7,196 nucleotides of DNA from an uncultured Ruminococcus sp. (GTDB lineage: Bacteria > Bacillota > Clostridia > Oscillospirales > Ruminococcaceae): positions 1-7,196 of the forward strand of contig CAMWHN010000108.1 in the NCBI GenBank assembly GCA_947174085.1, read 5' to 3'. The translations under genes and the position numbers were made by a program. The notes under the pieces were generated by a model. That model saw only the letters and a program-made list of their open reading frames with translations, was not told the DNA's origin and ran no database searches. Below, piece by piece: positions 5,592 to 7,196 of this stretch; position 1 is the first letter of the stretch, and each line of letters begins with the position of its first letter.

Positions 5592-6734
5592 TTATGCAGA
5601 TTTTAATATTTTTCTTAACTCTGTTAAGAATTTTATAATAATATTTTGTTCTGGTTGCTCTAGTACTTCTGCCGAGCCGTCTGCTAGTAACGGCACAGAA
5701 CAAATTTTTTTATCTTGATAATAATATGCTAATTCGCCTAATACATCACCATCTGCAACAGGTGCATAGGCAAACGGTGCTAATAAAATTTTTGTACTGA
5801 TTTCAGAAATATTCTGTCCAACAATGCCAATTGTAACAGGTTCTTCTATTCTTAAATGAATAGTTTCTTTGGTACTGCCGACTAATTTTTGAACAACTTC
5901 GGGAACATCTAAATTTACAGCATGTACTTGTGAGAAACCATAATCATATAATTGCATATGGTCATTCCAGTCATCTCCATCATTTAGAGTTACACAAATT
6001 AACGTTACGCCATCACGTTCACAAGCAGAAACCAAACATCTTCCGGCTTCGTCTGTAAAGCCTGTTTTTACGCCAATAACGCCGTCATACATGCGCAATA
6101 ATTTATTAGAATTATACAACGTTCGTTCATAAGGCGGATTGCCAAACACTACATTTGCCTGTGCCTGACAACAAATTTCCCGAAATATATCATTTTGAAG
6201 TGCTTCTCTTGTGAGAATCGCCATATCATATGCCGAAGCTCCGTGTCCTGTTCCCTCTAGTCCAGACGGTGTTACAAAGCAAGTTCTTGTCATGCCAATT
6301 TCTTTGGCACGTTCATTCATGAGTTTTGCAAATTCCGGAATACTTCCTGCGACAGCTACAGCAGATGCATTTGCCGCATCATTACCAGACGGCAAGAGCA
6401 TACCATAACATAATGCTCTTTTTGTGACAATATCATTTTCCTGCAATCCCATAGAAGACCCCTCTACATGAATTGCCTGATTATCTACTAGAAATTCAGA
6501 ATCTAAATCTCCGCTTTCAATTGTCAGCAAAGTTGTCATAATTTTCGTAGTACTTGCCATTGGCAATTTTTCATCTGCATTTTTTTCAAATAATACTTGC
6601 CCTGTAACAGCTTCTATTAAAACACAGGCTTTTGCAGAAACTTTCATTTCTGCGGAAACATGACATTCTGGTACACAGCTGATTAACAAACATACTGCAA
6701 TACATACACTTATCCATTTAGAAATAATTCGCAT
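5592..6734 (-). CDS. dacF: D-alanyl-D-alanine carboxypeptidase, class A low-molecular-weight PBP (DacF/DacB type)
   Basis: This is an exported serine peptidase that trims the terminal D-Ala from peptidoglycan stem peptides. Numbered from the ATG at 6734 (380 residues), it has a signal peptide (about 1-29: a short basic start, a hydrophobic stretch ISVCIAVCLLISC, and a likely cut after VSA), then the S11 peptidase motifs: STTK with Ser61 and Lys64, SGN (116-118), and KTG (223-225). The C-terminal domain (about 270-355) is the beta-rich PBP5 C-terminal kind, followed by a short amphipathic tail (about 364-380) that may anchor it to the membrane. The longer open frame would need a TTG at 6755; I chose the ATG because AGGAGG lies 7 nt before it. 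It sits between ytfJ and rluB, as sporulation-associated dac genes often do, so DacF/DacB is favoured over the vegetative DacA; this is inference. Confidence 0.94.
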   Translation of the reverse strand: MRIISKWISVCIAVCLLISCVPECHVSAEMKVSAKACVLIEAVTGQVLFEKNADEKLPMASTTKIMTTLLTIESGDLDSEFLVDNQAIHVEGSSMGLQENDIVTKRALCYGMLLPSGNDAANASAVAVAGSIPEFAKLMNERAKEIGMTRTCFVTPSGLEGTGHGASAYDMAILTREALQNDIFREICCQAQANVVFGNPPYERTLYNSNKLLRMYDGVIGVKTGFTDEAGRCLVSACERDGVTLICVTLNDGDDWNDHMQLYDYGFSQVHAVNLDVPEVVQKLVGSTKETIHLRIEEPVTIGIVGQNISEISTKILLAPFAYAPVADGDVLGELAYYYQDKKICSVPLLADGSAEVLEQPEQNIIIKFLTELRKILKSA

Positions 6735-6794
6735 TGTCCGCCCTCCTGATAGCAATTAAATTTCTTCATACTATCCTATGCGGACAAATATAGG
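6734..6794 (-). promoter_or_regulatory. Structured dacF leader: hairpin enclosing the Shine-Dalgarno site
   Basis: In the minus-strand transcript UUGUCCGC (6787-6780) pairs perfectly with GCGGACAA (6741-6734), whose last A is the first base of the dacF AUG. Inside it, GAUAG (6775-6771) pairs with CUAUC (6752-6748), leaving AGGAGG (6747-6742) in the internal loop opposite AUAG. A competing 5-bp hairpin, CCUAU/AUAGG (6794-6790 with 6779-6775), would place UUGUCCGC in its loop. This looks like a structure able to hide or expose the dacF start. The pairing is read directly from the sequence; the regulatory role is inferred. Confidence 0.45.
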
Positions 6795-6795
6795 C

Positions 6796-7196
6796 TTATT
6801 CGTCAGCAGAAACTTCTTCTGATTTTTTCTTAGCTTTAGATTTCACTTGTGTTTTTGCTTTAGAAACCATATCACTAACTTTATCTATCATTTCTGGTAA
6901 TTTTTCTATCAAAGCATTTGTCTTATTAGCTTCCATAGTCATTTGCATTAACTGCACATTGCCATCTTTTATCACTAGAAAACCAATTGGTTTGACACTA
7001 ATGCCACCCCCTGCACCACCTCCAAAATATTCTTTGTTTGTGCGTGTCGGCAAATCCGAACCGCCGTAACCAAAGCCGACAGATATTTTTGAGATAGGAA
7101 TTACTGTTGTTCCATCTTCGCACAGAATCGGACTACCCATCATGGTATCAGAATCTATTAAACTCCGAATTTTCTCCATACTAACATCAATAAATT
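6796..7196 (-). CDS. ytfJ: GerW/YtfJ family sporulation protein (5' end outside the window)
   Basis: GerW/YtfJ proteins are small spore-associated proteins of Firmicutes; in Bacillus the homologue is made in the forespore and linked to germination. The visible part from the first Met at 7179 is 127 residues: MEKIRSLIDSDTMMGSPI, DGTTVIPISKISVGFGYGGSD (23-42, quoted in part by its VGFGYGGS core), the Gly-rich FGGGAGGGI (52-60), KPIGFLVIKDGNVQLMQM (63-80), and a Lys-rich, charged tail (107-127). The frame stays open upstream of that Met to the window edge (FIDVS), there is no Shine-Dalgarno before it, and family members have a further 10-15 residues ahead of this MEKI-like segment, so the real start lies beyond 7196. 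It precedes dacF by 61 nt. In related genomes this gene tends to follow scpAB and a DUF2953 gene, which I would expect just outside the window. Confidence 0.9.
   Translation of the reverse strand, partial: FIDVSMEKIRSLIDSDTMMGSPILCEDGTTVIPISKISVGFGYGGSDLPTRTNKEYFGGGAGGGISVKPIGFLVIKDGNVQLMQMTMEANKTNALIEKLPEMIDKVSDMVSKAKTQVKSKAKKKSEEVSADE

Noticed and set aside
6735..6755. TTG start at 6755 giving dacF seven extra residues
   Set aside because: The AGGAGG at 6742-6747 would lie inside the coding region; it is ideally placed for the ATG at 6734, which begins a normal signal peptide.

Overview
The window is AT-rich, and almost everything in it is coded on the minus strand. The gene set points to a spore-forming, low-GC Firmicute of class Clostridia, with a Ruminococcus/Oscillospirales relative as the best guess: a GerW/YtfJ sporulation protein, DacF-type D,D-carboxypeptidase, RluB, an acetyl-CoA-type MetA, and strong AGGAGG-like ribosome binding sites. 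This placement is inferred from gene families and style only; no search was run.

In the direction of minus-strand transcription (right to left) there are three blocks. Block 1 (7196-4427) holds gerW/ytfJ (its 5' end lies outside the window), a secreted D-Ala-D-Ala carboxypeptidase (dacF type), the pseudouridine synthase rluB, and a small unrecognised protein that looks like a degenerate GNAT fold with a C-terminal CxxC. Gaps are short (2-61 nt), so this is probably one operon. The ytfJ-dac-rluB order resembles the segregation/sporulation neighbourhood found next to scpAB in many Firmicutes. The dacF leader can form a hairpin that holds the Shine-Dalgarno sequence in an internal loop.

Block 2 (4430-1063) starts at a very good sigma-A-type promoter that overlaps the stop codon of the preceding gene. 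It encodes a divergent acyl-CoA carboxylase-type carboxyltransferase, a biotin carrier protein, and a pyruvate/oxaloacetate-type carboxyltransferase, and it ends at a perfect 11-bp stem-loop. These three correspond in order and kind to the 12S, 1.3S and 5S subunits of transcarboxylase. No biotin carboxylase and no sodium-pump beta subunit are present. The likely role is moving a carboxyl group between oxaloacetate/pyruvate and a second acceptor through biotin, but the second carboxyltransferase has lost several family motifs, so its substrate is open.

Block 3 (1014-91) is metA, homoserine O-acyltransferase, with Glu at the position that marks acetyl-CoA use. It follows the block 2 terminator and has its own ribosome binding site. 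At the left edge a short plus-strand open frame (1-84) looks like the 3' end of a convergent gene. No RNA genes, mobile elements, CRISPR arrays or long non-coding stretches were found; the longest gap between genes is 112 bases (1015-1126).
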